From assembly GCA_041494805.1 (NCBI GenBank), contig JBGQBN010000011.1, positions 1-64,000 of the forward strand: 64,000 nt of DNA, given 5' to 3'. Shown one piece after another: positions 1-8,914 of the stretch. Each line of letters starts with the position of its first letter. The stretch's first letter is position 1. The position numbers and the translations under genes are program-made. This DNA comes from JBGQBN01 sp041494805. Lineage in GTDB: Bacteria; Acidobacteriota; Terriglobia; Terriglobales; Acidobacteriaceae. A model generated the notes under the pieces. The model was not told where the DNA came from and did no database searches. It saw only the letters and a list, made by a program, of their open reading frames with translations.

Positions 1-20
1 ATATAGTGAAGGGCATTCAT
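1..20 (-). CDS. 5' end of a gene running off the left edge
   Basis: On the reverse strand an ATG at 18-20 opens a frame that has no stop before the edge (it begins M-N-A-L-H-Y). A GGAG ribosome binding site lies six bases upstream, at 27-30. Only six codons are visible, so the product cannot be named. The ribosome binding site sits in one arm of the hairpin at 22-94, which is the main reason for believing a gene starts here. Confidence 0.35.
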
Positions 21-21
21 G

Positions 22-94
22 GGGTTCTCCAGGTGAGCTTTCTGAGCCGGCGTTTTCCTCGCCGGTCTCAGCATCGTAGCCGCACGGAGAACCC
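22..94 (-). promoter_or_regulatory. Structured leader hairpin that could hide a ribosome binding site
   Basis: Bases 22-30 and 86-94 form a perfect 9-bp inverted repeat (GGGTTCTCC / GGAGAACCC). Nested inside, 42-52 pairs with 60-71 (CTGAG-CCGGCG against CGCCGG-T-CTCAG) with one bulged base and a 7-base loop. Read on the reverse strand, the outer 3' arm contains the GGAG that precedes the ATG at 18-20, so folding would block translation initiation. The layout resembles a riboswitch or thermosensor leader. I could not match it to the TPP, SAM, cobalamin, glycine or fluoride consensus. The structure is seen; the function is inferred. Confidence 0.4.
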
Positions 95-246
95 TTCTTC
101 ATCTCACTTATGCATTCATACAGATGAGGCACTCTCGAGCATCAACAACCTTGGACATCTACCAACAGTTCGTGCCGGAGAGCCAGCAGCGAGTGGTCAA
201 CAAGCCAAACAGTCTTAGCACGACTATCAATTGAAGTTCAGGAAGG

Positions 247-278
247 AATTGCAGCCAATTGCAGCCAATTGCAGCCAA
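247..278. repeat. Three-copy 10-base direct repeat
   Basis: The unit GCAGCCAATT is repeated about 3.2 times without mismatch, just past the 3' end of the reverse-strand tRNA-Phe gene. It is the only perfect decamer array noticed in the window. No function is evident; it may be a slippage product in the tRNA trailer. Confidence 0.8.
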
Positions 279-314
279 AGAGCGAAATGCGAGACGTGCA
301 AGTGATTGAAAGTA

Positions 315-390
315 TGGTGGCCAGGGACGGAGTTGAACCGCCGACGCCAGCCTTTTCAGGGCTGCGCTCTACCACCTGAGCTACCTGGCC
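315..390 (-). tRNA. tRNA-Phe (GAA)
   Basis: The reverse strand folds as a 76-base tRNA. The 7-bp acceptor stem is GGCCAGG paired with CCTGGCC, followed by discriminator A and an encoded CCA at 315-317. The D arm contains AGCTCAGGTGGTAGAGC. The anticodon stem CAGCC/GGCTG closes the loop CTGAAAA, giving anticodon GAA for phenylalanine. The T arm carries GGTTCAACTC. The start of the adjacent repeat array at 551 and the M1 peptidase gene suggest it is transcribed on its own. No integrase is seen beside it. Confidence 0.95.
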
Positions 391-550
391 ACGCTGAACT
401 CGCAGCTTGGTCAACGACCCGTGCGAGTCGTTCGGTTACGCAATGGCTGTGGCGGGATTGCCGACAGACAAGGCTGCCAACGCTGGGAGTGGTGAACAGC
501 CAAGATTATAGCAACGCGGCTGGAATTGCTCAACGCAAGACGGTCTAGGC

Positions 551-602
551 ATCAGTCGTCGGAGTTTGCTGTCTTGCCTGACAACGGACGACTGACGACT
601 GT
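551..602. repeat. Heptad-repeat inverted element
   Basis: A left arm reading CAGTCGTCGG and a right arm CGACGACTGACGACT face each other across about 20 bases. The right arm is built of 7-base steps of the type GACGACT. It lies between the 3' end of the M1 aminopeptidase gene and the tRNA upstream region. It belongs to the family of 7-base-phased intergenic arrays found at ten other loci here. Confidence 0.65.
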
Positions 603-609
603 GACACTT

Positions 610-3237
610 CTACTTTCCCGCCGAACTGCCGTGCCGCTGTAGCCAGGCAGCGAGCTGATCCGCCTGGCGTGATTTCAGGTCCACGCAGTAATTCACGCGC
701 TCCAGCGCCTGGCGTAGCGTACGCTCTGCCGACGTTACCTGGTGGATGGTGAAAAACTCTTTCACCTCGTCGCGCAACTCGGTATCGCAGAACGAGCCAG
801 TGGCTGCGACCAGGCCTCCGTTATTGAACCCACCTAGCAGCTTGTCTATCTCTGCCCAGTGAGCGCGCACAAAATCCCAGCCAATCCGGTTGCCGGCCGG
901 ATTCTCCATCACACCAGCGATCAGACCGGGCACGTCCTGGCTGCGGACGTCCGGGGTCAGAGCAAACTGCAAAGTGCGCTCCAGCAGCTTGGGATCACTG
1001 AACTGGGTCAGGGCATCCATCGAGTTGTAGTACTCCTCGGGTGACGCGGCCTTTTTCATGTGCTCCACGATCTTGTTGTATAGCGAGGCGTCGCCATTCA
1101 GCGCCGCCAGACTGAAGACGGTACCCGCCATGGTCCCATCCACAGCGCTGGGATTGTCCAGAGCTTGCTGTGCGAGTCTAGCCGCTTCCGCCAGCACCTC
1201 CGGGTCGCGTCCCGCATACCCGAGTGCGTACATGATGCGCGCTCGCAGCGTCTTGCGATCGTCGTCGTCACCCGCCGCGGGCTGCCAGCCCAGTTCTCTT
1301 GCCGCTGGCGTGAGCAGGTCTCGCACCCACTGTTGGTACGACTCGCGGTCGCCGTCTGTAATCAGATAGTCGCCGATGTATTCCAGCTGAACCGTCAACT
1401 GACTCATTACTGCGCGATGGCGCTCTGAGCGCAAGCCGTCCGCTAGCGCCAGGTAATCCCCGATGGGCTGGCGTCCCGCCCGCACCGACGCCCATACATC
1501 TGTCTGCAACCGGATGCGCTCTGCCGCCGTGAAGTCTGTTTCCAGAGTGCGCGACATGGCGCGGACTGCCTCGGGTTCGTACCCCGAGCGGTAATACCCC
1601 GCTGCGCCCGCATTCGCCAGAACCCAGGGCGCGCATCCGGAGAGCGTGAAGCTCTCCTGCTTCTTGGTCAGCAACTCACATTTTTCCTGGCTCTTTCCGC
1701 GCGCTTCGGCTCCCGACCGCATGCATACCGGGACCTGCCAGAGCTCCTTGCTGCTGGAGTTGAACAGGTTGCGGTCGTAGAAATAGCGCTGTTGAGACAA
1801 CGTGACCGTCGTGGTGTTGCCGTTGCATTGGGTCTTCACCGTCACCATCGGTGCGCCCGGCTGCTTCACGAACGTCGGCATGATGCTGTCCACCGGCTTT
1901 CTTGACACCGTTGCCAGGGTGCGCCAGAAATCATCCGCCGTGGCGTTGCCATAGGCGTGCTGCTTCAGGTATTCATTCACTCCGGCACGGATGGATTCCG
2001 GCCCCATGTAGGCCTCGATCATGTGCAGCACCGCCGCAGCTTTCTCGTAGGCAATCCCGTCAAACAACTCCTGGATCTGCGCTGGCGTTTCTGCTTTCTG
2101 CTGGATAGGCCGAGTGTTCGCCAGCGCGTCCACGTTCAATGCGCCGCCGCTGGCGCGCACATCATCCAGTTCCAGGTTCCATTCCGGCTTCCAGGCAGCC
2201 ACCGGCTTGCTTTCGAGCCAGTTGGCGAAGCCCTCATTTAGCCACACGTCGTCCCACCACTGCATGGTGACCAGATCACCAAACCACTGGTGCGCCATCT
2301 CGTGGGACAGCACCACGGCGACAGCCTTGTGGGCATCCACCGAGGCGTGTTTGTCGTCGATCAGCAACAGCACCTCGCGATAGGTAATGGCCGCTGTGTT
2401 TTCCATCGCGCCCGCAGCGAAGTCTGGAAACGCGATGATGTCCAGCTTTTCAAACGGATACTTGATCTCAAAATACCGGTCGTAGTAACGAAGGAAATTC
2501 TCCGCGCATTCCAGCGCGAAGCTGACCAGTTGTTTCTTTCCCGGCGTCGTCCACACCCGGATCGGAATTCCATCCGCCTCACCCCCGATGTATTCGAAAT
2601 CCCCGACTGCCAGCGCTACTAAGTACGACGACATCTTGGGCGTGGCGGAGAAGCGAATCGTGTGCTTCCCTGCCCCAGGCCCGGGCGTATCCGATACGAT
2701 CTTTCCGTTGGAGATGGCCGTGTCGCCCTGGTCCGCAATCACGGAGATATCAAAGGTCGCCTTGTATGCCGGCTCGTCAAACGACGGAAAAGCGCGGCGG
2801 GCATCGGTGGCTTCGAACTGCGTGACGGCGTACTTCCGGCCGTTGGCCTTGCTCAAATACATTCCCCGCAATTCACCATTGAGGATGCCGGTGAAGCGGA
2901 TCTGGATGGTGGCGGGCCCGGCCTGGATCGGTCGGTCTACAGTCAGGGTGGCCATCTGTTTCTGTTTGTCGAGTGAAACCTTGGCCTTTTGGGTTGCGCC
3001 GCTGCTGGTGACGCTTGCCTCCTGGAAGTCGATTTCCGCTGAGTTGAGCACGATCTCGGACGCTGGTTTCAGCAGCCTGACCCCGATGGTCTCTTCGCCA
3101 GTGAAGTTGTCTTTCGTAAAATCCGGTGCGAAGGTCAGCTTGTAATTATCAGGGACGACAACGCCGGGCAGCCGCTGCGCGGCCGCAAAAGAAACCAGTA
3201 TTGGGACCACAATCCACGCCAGGGAAATTCGTCTCAT
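610..3237 (-). CDS. Secreted M1-family zinc aminopeptidase
   Basis: This 875-residue protein is a gluzincin aminopeptidase that removes N-terminal residues from peptides, probably in the periplasm. The zinc site is HEMAH at residues 312-316 with the third ligand E335 in NEGF, and the substrate-binding GAMEN motif is at 276-280. The N terminus MRRISLAWIVVPILV is a signal peptide. I chose the ATG at 3235-3237 because it begins this signal and is preceded by GAGGAG; the frame stays open another 43 codons upstream but those give no plausible protein. A C-terminal ERAP1-like helical region follows the catalytic domain, as usual for the family. It lies 85 bases downstream of hutI on the same strand, so co-transcription is possible. 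Confidence 0.93.
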   Translation of the reverse strand: MRRISLAWIVVPILVSFAAAQRLPGVVVPDNYKLTFAPDFTKDNFTGEETIGVRLLKPASEIVLNSAEIDFQEASVTSSGATQKAKVSLDKQKQMATLTVDRPIQAGPATIQIRFTGILNGELRGMYLSKANGRKYAVTQFEATDARRAFPSFDEPAYKATFDISVIADQGDTAISNGKIVSDTPGPGAGKHTIRFSATPKMSSYLVALAVGDFEYIGGEADGIPIRVWTTPGKKQLVSFALECAENFLRYYDRYFEIKYPFEKLDIIAFPDFAAGAMENTAAITYREVLLLIDDKHASVDAHKAVAVVLSHEMAHQWFGDLVTMQWWDDVWLNEGFANWLESKPVAAWKPEWNLELDDVRASGGALNVDALANTRPIQQKAETPAQIQELFDGIAYEKAAAVLHMIEAYMGPESIRAGVNEYLKQHAYGNATADDFWRTLATVSRKPVDSIMPTFVKQPGAPMVTVKTQCNGNTTTVTLSQQRYFYDRNLFNSSSKELWQVPVCMRSGAEARGKSQEKCELLTKKQESFTLSGCAPWVLANAGAAGYYRSGYEPEAVRAMSRTLETDFTAAERIRLQTDVWASVRAGRQPIGDYLALADGLRSERHRAVMSQLTVQLEYIGDYLITDGDRESYQQWVRDLLTPAARELGWQPAAGDDDDRKTLRARIMYALGYAGRDPEVLAEAARLAQQALDNPSAVDGTMAGTVFSLAALNGDASLYNKIVEHMKKAASPEEYYNSMDALTQFSDPKLLERTLQFALTPDVRSQDVPGLIAGVMENPAGNRIGWDFVRAHWAEIDKLLGGFNNGGLVAATGSFCDTELRDEVKEFFTIHQVTSAERTLRQALERVNYCVDLKSRQADQLAAWLQRHGSSAGK

Positions 3238-3322
3238 ATTCTCCTCAACCTTGAGTCTTCTTAGACCTACCGAAAGACACCTCAACCCGTATTCCACGAT
3301 ACGCAATTTCGCGCCCCAAAGT

Positions 3323-4645
3323 TCAGAGTGGCACTCCACCGTTCTTTGACCCGACGGCGGTTCCACTCATGACTGTGAATGCACATTGATTCGACGCAAA
3401 CCAATAAGGAATCTCGCGGTAGTCCTCGACGTCGAACACGGCCAGGTCGGCATCCTTCCCGGCTTCGATTGACCCTTTCCGATCCTGCAGTCGCAGCGCC
3501 CAGGCGCCGTTGATCGTGGCCGCCGCAATCGCCTCTGCGGGTGACATCTTCATTTGCGTGCATGCCAGCGACAGGACAAAGGGCATGCTGGGCGTGGGCG
3601 ACGAACCCGGATTGTAGTCCGTGGCCAGGGCTACCGGCACGCCCGCGTCAATCAGTTTGCGGGCTGGCGGAAACTCTTCCAAACCGAGAAAATAGTTTGC
3701 CCCCGGCACCAGCGTCGCCACTGTGTTGCGCCTTGCCAGCTGCGCGATATCATCCTCGTTCACCTTATCCAAGTGATCCAACGACGCGGGATTGAAGCGC
3801 AACAGGGACTGCAACGCGGTCCGGCTCAACTGGCAAACATGTGCCCGCACTCCCAAGCCGTGCACGGCGGCGGCATCGAAGATTTTCTCGGTGTCCTCCG
3901 CGGAAAAAGCGCCCTGGTCGGTAAACACGTCCACAAACTGCGCCAACTTCCGCTTGGCCGCCAGCGGAATCATCTCCTTACAGACGATCTCAACATAGTT
4001 TTGTGAGCATCCCAGGAACTCTTTGGGGACAACATGCGCTCCCAGTAATGTTGAGACCACCGTCCCCGGCCAGCGTCCGGCAGCCTCGCGGATGGCCTCC
4101 AGAGACTTCATCTCCGACTCGACGGTCAGCCCGTAGCCCGACTTGGCTTCGACCGTGGTCGTGCCTTGTTCCGCCATTTCGCGTAGGGCACCCAGGACTT
4201 TCTCCGCTAGCAGGCTCTTGCTGGCCTTGCGCACGCTTTCGACACTCGACCGGATACCACCGCCCGCTTCCGCGATCTGTTCGTAGCTTGCACCTGAGAT
4301 GCGTTTTTCGAAATCAACCAGCCGCGGTGTTACAAAAACCGGATGGGTATGGGAATCGACAAACCCGGGCAGGACAACTTGCCCTGCGCAGTCGATCTCG
4401 ACAATCTTCTTGCGATTTTTTCTCACCCAGGGATCGACCAGCACATCCTTGGTCCTGGCAGCCAAGACAATTTTCCCACCGACGCAGAGAACCGCGCCGC
4501 CTTCAATGATGCCGAGTTCCTTGAGGTCGATTCCCCGCCGCGGGCCGGGCTTGCCTGAGGCAGTCCGCAGCGTCAACAGCTGGCCGATGTTGACCAGAAG
4601 CAGCGGCCGCTGAATTCTCTGATTGGGTTCTCCGGACGGGGTCAC
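3323..4645 (-). CDS. hutI: Imidazolonepropionase (histidine degradation)
   Basis: HutI hydrolyses 4-imidazolone-5-propionate to N-formimino-glutamate, the third step of histidine breakdown, in the cytoplasm. It is an amidohydrolase-fold metalloenzyme. The metal-binding HxH is in DSHTHP (H99, H101), and the late motifs AHVCQLS and ALATDYNPGSSPTPSM are typical of HutI. The best start is a GTG at 4643-4645, shortly before LLLVNIGQLLTL. The frame is open 90 codons further up, but that stretch is translation of an intergenic inverted repeat. At 440 residues it is slightly longer than the usual 405-420. Its partner hutU lies 2.5 kb away on the same strand, separated by an unrelated gene. Confidence 0.93.
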   Translation of the reverse strand: MTPSGEPNQRIQRPLLLVNIGQLLTLRTASGKPGPRRGIDLKELGIIEGGAVLCVGGKIVLAARTKDVLVDPWVRKNRKKIVEIDCAGQVVLPGFVDSHTHPVFVTPRLVDFEKRISGASYEQIAEAGGGIRSSVESVRKASKSLLAEKVLGALREMAEQGTTTVEAKSGYGLTVESEMKSLEAIREAAGRWPGTVVSTLLGAHVVPKEFLGCSQNYVEIVCKEMIPLAAKRKLAQFVDVFTDQGAFSAEDTEKIFDAAAVHGLGVRAHVCQLSRTALQSLLRFNPASLDHLDKVNEDDIAQLARRNTVATLVPGANYFLGLEEFPPARKLIDAGVPVALATDYNPGSSPTPSMPFVLSLACTQMKMSPAEAIAAATINGAWALRLQDRKGSIEAGKDADLAVFDVEDYREIPYWFASNQCAFTVMSGTAVGSKNGGVPL

Positions 4646-4724
4646 GGTTAGAAGTATTTTAACAGCCTGTGGCCAGGCAGTGCGCCAGCTTGAGATTGGA
4701 TGGTGGGTTGCTTTGCCTGGGTGC

Positions 4725-4911
4725 CCCAGGTCTCGCTGCCTTTGCGAGACCTGGGAACTGGCGCCGCAACAGTCGCACCACGAGTAATCTGGGATTTGCG
4801 CACAAACCCGAGTTTCAATTCCTGCAAGGAATGCAGAACGGAAACTTCTATGACCTGGGAACAAGCAAGGACCGATGTGGCCCTCCCAGGTCTCGCAAAG
4901 CGAGACCTGGG
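4725..4911. repeat. Two copies of a CCCAGGTCTCGC inverted repeat
   Basis: Copy one has 12-bp perfect arms at 4725-4736 and 4744-4755 around a 7-base loop. Copy two has the same 12-bp arms at 4885-4896 and 4900-4911 around AAA. Both can form strong hairpins and share flanking bases such as GGGTGCC. Together with about 130 bases between them they fill the gap between hutI and the nuclease-like gene (4646-4963). Apart from them I see no gene in that gap. They may act as terminators or be copies of a mobile intergenic repeat. Confidence 0.8.
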
Positions 4912-4963
4912 GCACCCGGCATTCGGCAAAGACCTTAGAATCGATAAGTAATGAGCAGGACTT

Positions 4964-7192
4964 ATGGGAAAGAAATCACCTGATGAGGATGTATTCGAAG
5001 GCCCAGGCTTTAAGATGTCGCGACGAGGCCGATATTTAGAGCTCAAAACCCACCGCTCTCCCGAGGAGCAGCGCGAGCTCATGCGGCGAATGCAGGAGTC
5101 TCGCCCCAAAATACTGGCCGAGATCGAACGCAGGACCGCAGAACTTCTCGAAATAATTCACAAGTACACATCTCTCGATCTAGTGGCAAATCTTCTTCTG
5201 CGCGAAGTGTTACACGATCCCGACAAGTACGTAGAATCCGAATCCACATTGAGACCTCATTGGGTTGAACATGCCACTGTTCTCGAATTGCGCGATCCAA
5301 AATACGAGTTGCGGAACGCCGTGTTGGTCGAAGCTCAGGATATTGAGCGAACGTACACACTGCTCGAAGAGATCTTTATGCAAACAACCTGGTACTACCT
5401 TGCGGAGGCAGGAGACCCCACCCGCTCTGGCCCACCTTCGCGAATCGACGAACTGAGGTTTGCTACTCTGCTACACGGAATGTCCGTGCGGTCCCCTGCC
5501 TATTCATCCCACTGGAGGGATGTCCTCGTCGGCTTGTTTGAGCGTGGCAGCGGCATTGAGTGGCTTTCCTCCACTCACAAACTCGATATACGCAGTGCTT
5601 TGGCAATTGTTGATGCCATCGAGAAACACATCGTTGATACACTTCGAAACCGTTTTGAGCAGGCACGGACCGCGCGTAGCGATTTCATTGAACGATTGAC
5701 GGAGTACAAATCGACAGGTGTTTTCGAAGGTCAAGCACATGAGAAGGAAGTCTTTGATCGGATTCGAAATATGCGAGGCAAGTATGCGAAACGATATTTA
5801 GACTACGTCTTGGCGGAATGGACACGTGTAGCCCTCGGCACGGTGCTCTCATTTTCTGCGGAAAGCATCGCTAAGCTTTCGGGAGTGGACTTGGAGCGTC
5901 TACAAGCATTCCTGAACGAAACGTCAGTGGAGTTTGGTACCTGTGGCACGGATCTATTGCCGGCACCGGTCAATATTCTGCATGAGCGGCCGATAGTGCG
6001 TTACGAGAGTGACCATTTTTGCAGCGTGCCACAGCTTCTCCCTTGGGCCGTAAAACCAGCCTTCGAGCGAGTGTTGTTGTCAGGCCCGAATTGGAATGCT
6101 TACCAGAGGCACCGATCCTCCTATCTTGTTAGCACTGCAATCAAGTATCTCACGAACATGTTGCCAGGCGCGACCGCATTTCAGGGCCTGTTCTACCCAC
6201 TCGAAGCGGGACAAGAAGCAGAGTTGGATGGGTTGGTGCTCTTCGACCGTTACGCTTTTCTGCTTGAGGGAAAGGCAGGTTCGTTAGGTAAGGCGCGTCG
6301 CGGAGGAAAGGACAAGATAAAGACTCAACTGGAAGCGTTAGTTGGGGACGCCGCGGATCAAGTAGTTCGTGCAGACACCTATATTCGCAGGGAGGAAGTT
6401 CCGACTTTTCGACTGGAGGATGGCGGGACTGTCAGGGTCGATAAGGCGAGATACTCCGAGCGTGTGCTGGTCACCGTGACGTTGGATGTGCTCGATATTT
6501 TCACAGCTGACATGTACCAAATGAGGGACATCGGAGTCGTTACCACTCACGATCTTCCATGGTGTGTTGCTTTGACCGATCTGCGGGCTATATCGGAAAT
6601 TCTGGTGCGGCCTTTCGAGGCTACTCACTATCTGCGCTGGAGGCTTGCAACACTTGAAGACTCTCGGCTTCATGGCGGCAAAGACGAGCTCAATTGGCTA
6701 GCCGTCTACTTGAAAGAGGGGCCCGCACGACCGAGTGTGCCTAGCGACTTTACTGACTTGTCATTCACGAGCTACACAGACGACTTCGATGCCTATTTCC
6801 TCTACAAAGAGGGGGCTAGAACAATTCCGGCACCCAGACCCGCTCAATTTCTGCCTAGGCCGATGGAAGCCCTGTGCAATGGCGTTACAGCAGAACGGCT
6901 CCATGGCTTTACTGAATTTTGTGAATACCTGCTCGACTTGAATTTTGATGAACGAACGGAGTTCGCGCAAAAGCTCACAGAGCTCGCATTTAAGGAGCAA
7001 CGAGGTCAAACAGGAGACTTCCAATTAGGCGGCAAGTCCGTCGCAATAAAGGTGACCTTCCGCAATTTGTCTGAAAAAGACTTGAATACAGAGGCATCAA
7101 CTCTCAGTCGTATCAACGGGAAGAAATCCCTTGCCATTTCACTCACATCGATACCCGACTGGCACATTCATGGATGGTCGACAGTAGCCTAG
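4964..7192 (+). CDS. Unknown 742-residue protein with a PD-(D/E)XK-like nuclease motif
   Basis: I do not recognise this family. The first 330 residues look helical, charged and rich in Glu/Arg. Residues 420-437 read E-L-D-G-L-V-L-F, then L-L-E-G-K-A-G: E420, D422, E435 and K437 have the spacing and hydrophobic strands of a PD-(D/E)XK nuclease core. No helicase, methylase or membrane segment is visible, and there is no partner gene. The ATG at 4964 follows AGGA. Composition differs from its neighbours: hand counts of three 60-base lines gave 47-53% GC, against 67% for a line of hutU. It splits hutI from hutU and is preceded by two hairpin repeats, so acquisition by transfer is likely. A defence or DNA-processing role is inference only. 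Confidence 0.75.
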   Translation: MGKKSPDEDVFEGPGFKMSRRGRYLELKTHRSPEEQRELMRRMQESRPKILAEIERRTAELLEIIHKYTSLDLVANLLLREVLHDPDKYVESESTLRPHWVEHATVLELRDPKYELRNAVLVEAQDIERTYTLLEEIFMQTTWYYLAEAGDPTRSGPPSRIDELRFATLLHGMSVRSPAYSSHWRDVLVGLFERGSGIEWLSSTHKLDIRSALAIVDAIEKHIVDTLRNRFEQARTARSDFIERLTEYKSTGVFEGQAHEKEVFDRIRNMRGKYAKRYLDYVLAEWTRVALGTVLSFSAESIAKLSGVDLERLQAFLNETSVEFGTCGTDLLPAPVNILHERPIVRYESDHFCSVPQLLPWAVKPAFERVLLSGPNWNAYQRHRSSYLVSTAIKYLTNMLPGATAFQGLFYPLEAGQEAELDGLVLFDRYAFLLEGKAGSLGKARRGGKDKIKTQLEALVGDAADQVVRADTYIRREEVPTFRLEDGGTVRVDKARYSERVLVTVTLDVLDIFTADMYQMRDIGVVTTHDLPWCVALTDLRAISEILVRPFEATHYLRWRLATLEDSRLHGGKDELNWLAVYLKEGPARPSVPSDFTDLSFTSYTDDFDAYFLYKEGARTIPAPRPAQFLPRPMEALCNGVTAERLHGFTEFCEYLLDLNFDERTEFAQKLTELAFKEQRGQTGDFQLGGKSVAIKVTFRNLSEKDLNTEASTLSRINGKKSLAISLTSIPDWHIHGWSTVA

Positions 7193-7198
7193 TTAGAT

Positions 7199-8878
7199 CT
7201 AAGCTTTCATTGGGATTTCCACTCGCCTTTTCTTCGCAAACTCCTTCGCCTCCTCGTACCCCGCGTCCACATGCCGGATCACACCCATCCCCGGATCGGT
7301 GGTCAGCACCCGCTCAATCCGCTTGGCCATCATCTCCGTGCCGTCGGCGACGGTGACCTGCCCGGCGTGCAGGGAATAACCAATACCCACACCGCCACCA
7401 TTGTGAATCGAAACCCAGGAAGCCCCGGCCGCCGTGTTCAACAGAGCATTCAGCAGCGGCCAGTCGGCAACCGCATCGCTGCCGTCTTTCATGCTCTCAG
7501 TTTCGCGGAAGGGTGAGGCGACCGAGCCACAATCCAGGTGATCGCGCCCAATCACGATCGGCGCTTTGATCTTGCCTTTTTTTACCAGGTCGTTCATGGC
7601 CAGCCCGAATTGCGCGCGTTCGCCATACCCCAGCCAGCAGATGCGGGCAGGCAATCCCTGGAATTTAATTCGTTTCCGGGCCAGATCAATCCAGCGTCGC
7701 AGAATCCGATTCTCGGGGAAGAGCTCCAGCACCAGATCGTCGGTCACGGCGATATCGGACGGCTCGCCTGACAACGCTACCCAGCGGAATGGGCCTCGTC
7801 CTTCGCAGAACAGCGGACGAATATATGCCGGCACGAATCCCGGGAAGTCGTACGCATTCTTCACTCCTCGTTGAAAGGCGAAGGTGCGGATGTTGTTGCC
7901 ATAGTCGAACGTGACTGCGCCCATTTTCTGCAGACGCAGCATACCCTCAACGTGCCGGGCCATAGCATCGAGCGACCGCTCCTGGTAGGTGTGCGGATCG
8001 CGTTGACGTAGTTCGAGCGCTGCTTCGAACGTCATGCCATTGGGAACGTAACCGTTCAGCGGGTCGTGGGCTGAAGTCTGATCGGTCAGGATGTCGGGTA
8101 CCACGCCGCGCTCGGCCAGCTGAGGAATGATATCGGCACAATTTCCCACCAGCCCGACGGAAACATTTTCCTTTTTTCGTACTGCGTTCTTCAGAATGCG
8201 CAGAGCCTCGTCGAGCGTCGTGACCATGAAATCGCAGTAGCCGGTCTTCAAGCGCTTCTTAATGCGCTCGGGATCAACGTCAATTCCCAGGAACGCCGCG
8301 CCGGTCATGGTCGCAGCCAGAGGCTGAGCGCCACCCATACCACCCATGCCACCGCTGACGATCAGCTTGCCCGCCAGGTCTCCGCCGAAGTGTTTTTCGC
8401 CCGCCGCCGAGAGAGTCTCAAACGTACCCTGAACAATTCCCTGGGAGCCGATGTAGATCCATGAGCCCGCCGTCATCTGCCCGTACATCATCAGACCGGC
8501 GCGCTCCAGTTCGTTGAACTTCTCCCAATTCGACCAGTGGCCCACCAGGTTGGAGTTCGCAATCAACACCCGCGGCGCATAGTCGTGTGTCTTGAAAATG
8601 CCCACCGGCTTGCCGGACTGGACCAGCAAAGTCTCGTCGTTCTCGAGATTCTTCAGCGCGCTGACGATCGCGTGGTAGGCCTCCCAGCTGCGCGCTGCCC
8701 GTCCGGTGCCCCCATAGACCACCAAGTCCTGGGGCCGCTCCGCAACCTCTTCGTCAAGGTTGTTCATGAGCATGCGCATGGCGGCTTCCTGCTGCCAGCC
8801 TTTACAGGAAATAGCGTTGCCTCGCGGGGCGCGGATGGGGGTGTAGGTTGACGATGTAATGTCTGTTTCAACCGGCAT
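7199..8878 (-). CDS. hutU: Urocanate hydratase
   Basis: HutU converts urocanate to 4-imidazolone-5-propionate using tightly bound NAD, directly upstream of HutI in histidine catabolism. The 559-residue length is standard. Visible signatures are VYGGTGRAARSW near residue 54, the glycine-rich SGGMGGMGGAQPL of the NAD site, and RICWLGYGERA around C414, which matches the family's active-site cysteine region. The gene ends six bases from the stop of the convergent nuclease-like gene. Upstream on the same strand are two pseudopilin genes with a 36-base gap, so it may be read from that transcript. No hutH or hutG is in the window. Confidence 0.96.
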   Translation of the reverse strand: MPVETDITSSTYTPIRAPRGNAISCKGWQQEAAMRMLMNNLDEEVAERPQDLVVYGGTGRAARSWEAYHAIVSALKNLENDETLLVQSGKPVGIFKTHDYAPRVLIANSNLVGHWSNWEKFNELERAGLMMYGQMTAGSWIYIGSQGIVQGTFETLSAAGEKHFGGDLAGKLIVSGGMGGMGGAQPLAATMTGAAFLGIDVDPERIKKRLKTGYCDFMVTTLDEALRILKNAVRKKENVSVGLVGNCADIIPQLAERGVVPDILTDQTSAHDPLNGYVPNGMTFEAALELRQRDPHTYQERSLDAMARHVEGMLRLQKMGAVTFDYGNNIRTFAFQRGVKNAYDFPGFVPAYIRPLFCEGRGPFRWVALSGEPSDIAVTDDLVLELFPENRILRRWIDLARKRIKFQGLPARICWLGYGERAQFGLAMNDLVKKGKIKAPIVIGRDHLDCGSVASPFRETESMKDGSDAVADWPLLNALLNTAAGASWVSIHNGGGVGIGYSLHAGQVTVADGTEMMAKRIERVLTTDPGMGVIRHVDAGYEEAKEFAKKRRVEIPMKA

Positions 8879-8914
8879 ACTTAGATGGTAGTGCTTCGGC
8901 GGAAAGGGTTCAAA

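Noticed and set aside
22..94. TPP riboswitch
   Set aside because: A CTGAGA stretch is present on the reverse strand, but the rest of the thi-box (the conserved GAACCTGA region) is absent.
6..218. Forward frame of 70 codons at the left edge
   Set aside because: It overlaps the nested hairpin, has no ribosome binding site and the composition is not protein-like.
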